From the NCBI GenBank assembly GCA_031277995.1, contig JAITLH010000078.1, positions 1 through 6,581 on the forward strand: 6,581 nt of DNA. Direction: 5' to 3'. Position 1 is the first letter of the stretch; every line of letters starts with the position of its first letter. The position numbers were made by a program, and so were the translations under genes. This document shows, piece by piece, positions 5,898 through 6,581 of the stretch. Under the pieces are notes generated by a model. The model saw only the letters and a list, made by a program, of their open reading frames with translations. It had not been told where the DNA came from and made no database searches. The DNA is from Deltaproteobacteria bacterium (GTDB taxonomy: Bacteria; Desulfobacterota; Desulfarculia; Adiutricales; Adiutricaceae).

Positions 5898-6581
5898 TTA
5901 TTCTCGCCCTTCCGGGGCCGGCGGCCCCAGTTGGCAAGCCAGATTGTCCAACCTGGCTTGAAGGTTTTTGGGATCCAAGTTTTGGCCTACAAAAACCAAA
6001 CGGTTACCCGAAACCGATTCCAGGGGTGGTAGCCAATTGGAGCGCCCCCTGACGTAGTCAAAATAGGCGTCTCCATTGGCCAGTTTTAGCTGCCCTTTAA
6101 TTCGGGCGAATTCGCTCCCCTCTTCCAGGATAAAACTTCGCCACTTGCCCTCGTCGAGGGTTTGGGAACTTTCATAGGAAAAGCTTTGGTAAGACGACAA
6201 GTCCTGGCTTTGAGGGATCAGCTCCGGGTCTTTGGTTTTTTCGGGACGTTCAAAAAATACTTTTGGGTTCACCCGTCCATGGATGGCGACTTCAAGGGGG
6301 GTTTCGGGCAAGGTCGCCCCGATTTCCAGAAGGATGAGCGAATCCAAGCGCGACATGGTTTTGGCCAGCCTGGGCGTCTCGGCCAAGCCGCTGACCTCTA
6401 TCAAGACCCTAGACGGGGGTTGGCTTTTAAACATGTCGTTTAGGAGGGGCGCAAAATCGACCCGCAAGGAAAGGCAAACGCGGCCATTGGTAAGTTCATG
6501 GACGGGTAGGCCGGCCCTCTGGACCAGCCTCCCGTCCAAACCCAGCTCGCCGGCTTCGTTAACCGCGGCCACGGGACCTTT
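5898..6581 (-). CDS. CobW/COG0523-like protein, shortened GTPase domain (5' end outside window)
   Basis: Partial gene. The frame is open to the right edge; 227 residues are visible, ending at the TAA at 5898-5900. The order of family landmarks is clear: VNEAGELGLDG (7-17; compare VNEFGEVGIDG), ELTNGRVCLSLR (29-40), the Walker B/G3-like RVLIEVSGLAE (58-68), and a CobW C-terminal domain at about 130-216 (ARIKGQLKLANG and LVFVGQNLD). The Walker A loop would be about 30 residues upstream, outside the window. COG0523 proteins are GTPases that deliver or handle metals such as zinc or cobalt. Two oddities raise doubt about that role here. The metal motif GCxCC reads GRVCL, keeping one cysteine. Only about 24 residues separate the G3 region from the PLEVAIHGRVNPKVFF segment, against roughly 75 in E. 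coli YjiA, and the G4 motif NKxD appears reduced to AKTM (73-76). It could be a repurposed or decaying copy. It leads the operon with the MFS gene. Confidence 0.82.
   Translation of the reverse strand, partial: KGPVAAVNEAGELGLDGRLVQRAGLPVHELTNGRVCLSLRVDFAPLLNDMFKSQPPSRVLIEVSGLAETPRLAKTMSRLDSLILLEIGATLPETPLEVAIHGRVNPKVFFERPEKTKDPELIPQSQDLSSYQSFSYESSQTLDEGKWRSFILEEGSEFARIKGQLKLANGDAYFDYVRGRSNWLPPLESVSGNRLVFVGQNLDPKNLQARLDNLACQLGPPAPEGRE

Overview
The window is 6,581 bases of ordinary-looking bacterial chromosome, roughly half G+C, with five protein genes: two cut off by the window edges and three complete. Two of the five are membrane transporters of the major facilitator superfamily (MFS), two are transcription regulators (an IclR-type repressor/activator and a sigma54-dependent activator), and one is the C-terminal part of a CobW/COG0523-type metallochaperone GTPase. 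No RNA genes, insertion sequences, phage genes or CRISPR arrays were seen. Codon use is distinctive: leucine TTG and TTA together with alanine GCC and glycine GGC/GGG, so GGCC and TTGGCC occur very often on both strands. A sigma54 activator with a Fis-type C-terminus and this layout suits a Gram-negative anaerobe, possibly a deltaproteobacterium (Desulfobacterota), but that assignment is a guess from style, not from a marker gene.

Layout. Positions 1-1015 (+) hold the C-terminal three quarters of an MFS carrier. It converges on the IclR-type regulator at 1268-2065 (-), and a near-perfect 19-bp-arm hairpin at 1105-1143 lies between them as the likely terminator. The regulator has its own Shine-Dalgarno and a perfect -10 box. 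Upstream of it, on the same strand, is a sigma54 activator (2147-3865, -) with an N-terminal sensor region, a PAS domain, an AAA+ domain and a Fis-type helix-turn-helix. An open frame runs on past the true start through a repeat, but a strong ribosome binding site fixes the start at 3865.

About 840 bases without a gene (3866-4705) follow. They contain a leader hairpin, two tandem copies of a 34-bp dyad repeat (4003-4075), an AT-rich stretch with a candidate promoter and an FNR-like dyad, and a hairpin terminator for the next operon. That operon (-) is the CobW-like gene (from the right edge to 5898) followed after 4 bases by a complete MFS carrier (4706-5893).

The most notable points are: the CobW-like protein lacks about 50 residues between its Walker B and G4 regions, has AKTM where NKxD is expected, and has lost two of the three cysteines of the family's metal-binding motif; the sigma54 activator has GAFTGC in place of GAFTGA and a C-x3-C-C cluster in its sensor region; and the paired dyad repeats lie just upstream of that activator. 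Nothing seen here amounts to a clearly new multi-gene system.
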